Below, in pieces: positions 63,701-64,000 of a DNA stretch of 64,000 nt. Position numbers and translations under genes: made by a program. This DNA comes from Hypericum androsaemum (taxonomy: Eukaryota > Streptophyta > Magnoliopsida > Malpighiales > Hypericaceae): NCBI GenBank assembly GCA_963995505.1, contig OZ023187.1, forward strand, positions 689,501 to 753,500, given 5' to 3'. How positions within the stretch are numbered: the first letter of the stretch is position 1; each line of letters begins with the position of its first letter. The notes under the pieces were generated by a model. That model worked only from the letters and a program-made list of their open reading frames with translations, was not told the origin of the DNA and did not search any database.

Positions 63701-64000
63701 TCACACAATATAACGACCACTCCAAATAGACTGTCCTTGATATTGCTCAGGCGTAGGTGCAAACTGTTGATTTCCGTTCATGAACTGTTGCTGAAGATGC
63801 TGTTCCTGCGCCCTTAGATGCTCAAGGGCCTGGTAGTTCTGCCAGCCTTTCTTGCTTTCAACTTGAATCTGAGCTGGAGGACCCTGCTTCCCAGGAAACG
63901 GAAAGCTGACCGTCCCAACAAAACCATTGTTGTTCATGAATTGCTGAGTCGCATTCAAGGTAAGATTGTTGGAATTATTAAGGCCAGATGCTGCAGTTGA
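63701..64000 (-). CDS. C-terminal end of an unrecognised Gln/Asn-rich protein (partial)
   Basis: The minus-strand frame is open from the window edge to a stop at 63701, giving about 99 residues. It begins STAASGLNNSNNLTLNATQQF and includes a GTVSFPFPGKQGPP segment, an ALEHLRAQEQHLQQQF stretch rich in Gln, and the end SIWSGRYIV. Composition is low-complexity and typical of the tail of a plant transcriptional or RNA-related regulator, but I do not recognise the family. The rest of the gene is outside the window. Confidence 0.6.
   Translation of the reverse strand, partial: STAASGLNNSNNLTLNATQQFMNNNGFVGTVSFPFPGKQGPPAQIQVESKKGWQNYQALEHLRAQEQHLQQQFMNGNQQFAPTPEQYQGQSIWSGRYIV

Overview
The window is nuclear DNA of a flowering plant, most likely a woody or other non-grass eudicot. 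The evidence is many short exons with GT-AG introns, plant-only gene families (PADRE, CID-type PAM2/RRM, hydroxyproline O-arabinosyltransferase, NPC phospholipase C, plant UBP deubiquitinase, type III polyketide synthase, plant mobile domain), CT-rich leaders and a dense load of plant transposons. I see no bacterial, viral or organellar gene block. Species cannot be named from the sequence.

Layout. 0-5.3 kb: transposons only (a tandem duplication, a MULE-type foldback element split by a deleted copia retrotransposon, and a second MULE-type element). 5.7-6.5 kb: a two-exon PADRE (DUF4228) gene on the minus strand. 8.8-11.9 kb: MULE-type, hAT-type and minisatellite MITEs. 12.3-16.2 kb: a ten-coding-exon CID-type RNA-binding protein gene (minus). 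17.4-28.0 kb: a 1-kb MULE, then a 7.3-kb MULE with an exact 9-bp target duplication. The large MULE carries a transposase zinc-knuckle fragment, an OB-fold (HROB-like) gene fragment and, on the other strand, a broken plant-mobile-domain gene; another 1.3-kb MULE is nested in it. 28.5-35.4 kb: hAT-type elements around a decayed PHD-finger gene copy and a 1.5-kb palindrome. 35.9-40.7 kb: an apparently intact 13-exon ubiquitin-specific protease gene, followed by a broken copy of its exons 3-5 and a broken type III polyketide synthase end. 44.6-46.4 kb: two 5S-RNA-bearing LTRs (Cassandra-like) and a MITE. 48.5-51.0 kb: an intact eight-exon hydroxyproline O-arabinosyltransferase gene. 51.6-60.5 kb (minus): an NPC1-like phospholipase C gene with two in-frame TAG codons, whose second intron holds a 4.9-kb MULE built from two inverted minisatellite arrays. 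61.6-64.0 kb: a MITE, a tandem duplication and the 3' end of an unrecognised Gln/Asn-rich protein gene.

The genes do not form a pathway. The four apparently intact complete genes (PADRE, CID, UBP, HPAT) are single-copy housekeeping or regulatory genes separated by transposon blocks. The striking theme is the variety of elements with 9-bp target duplications (Mutator-like): I find at least ten, in several terminal-repeat families, with matched or near-matched target duplications read directly from the sequence. Exon coordinates below were set by hand from splice consensus, reading phase and family resemblance, not by alignment software.
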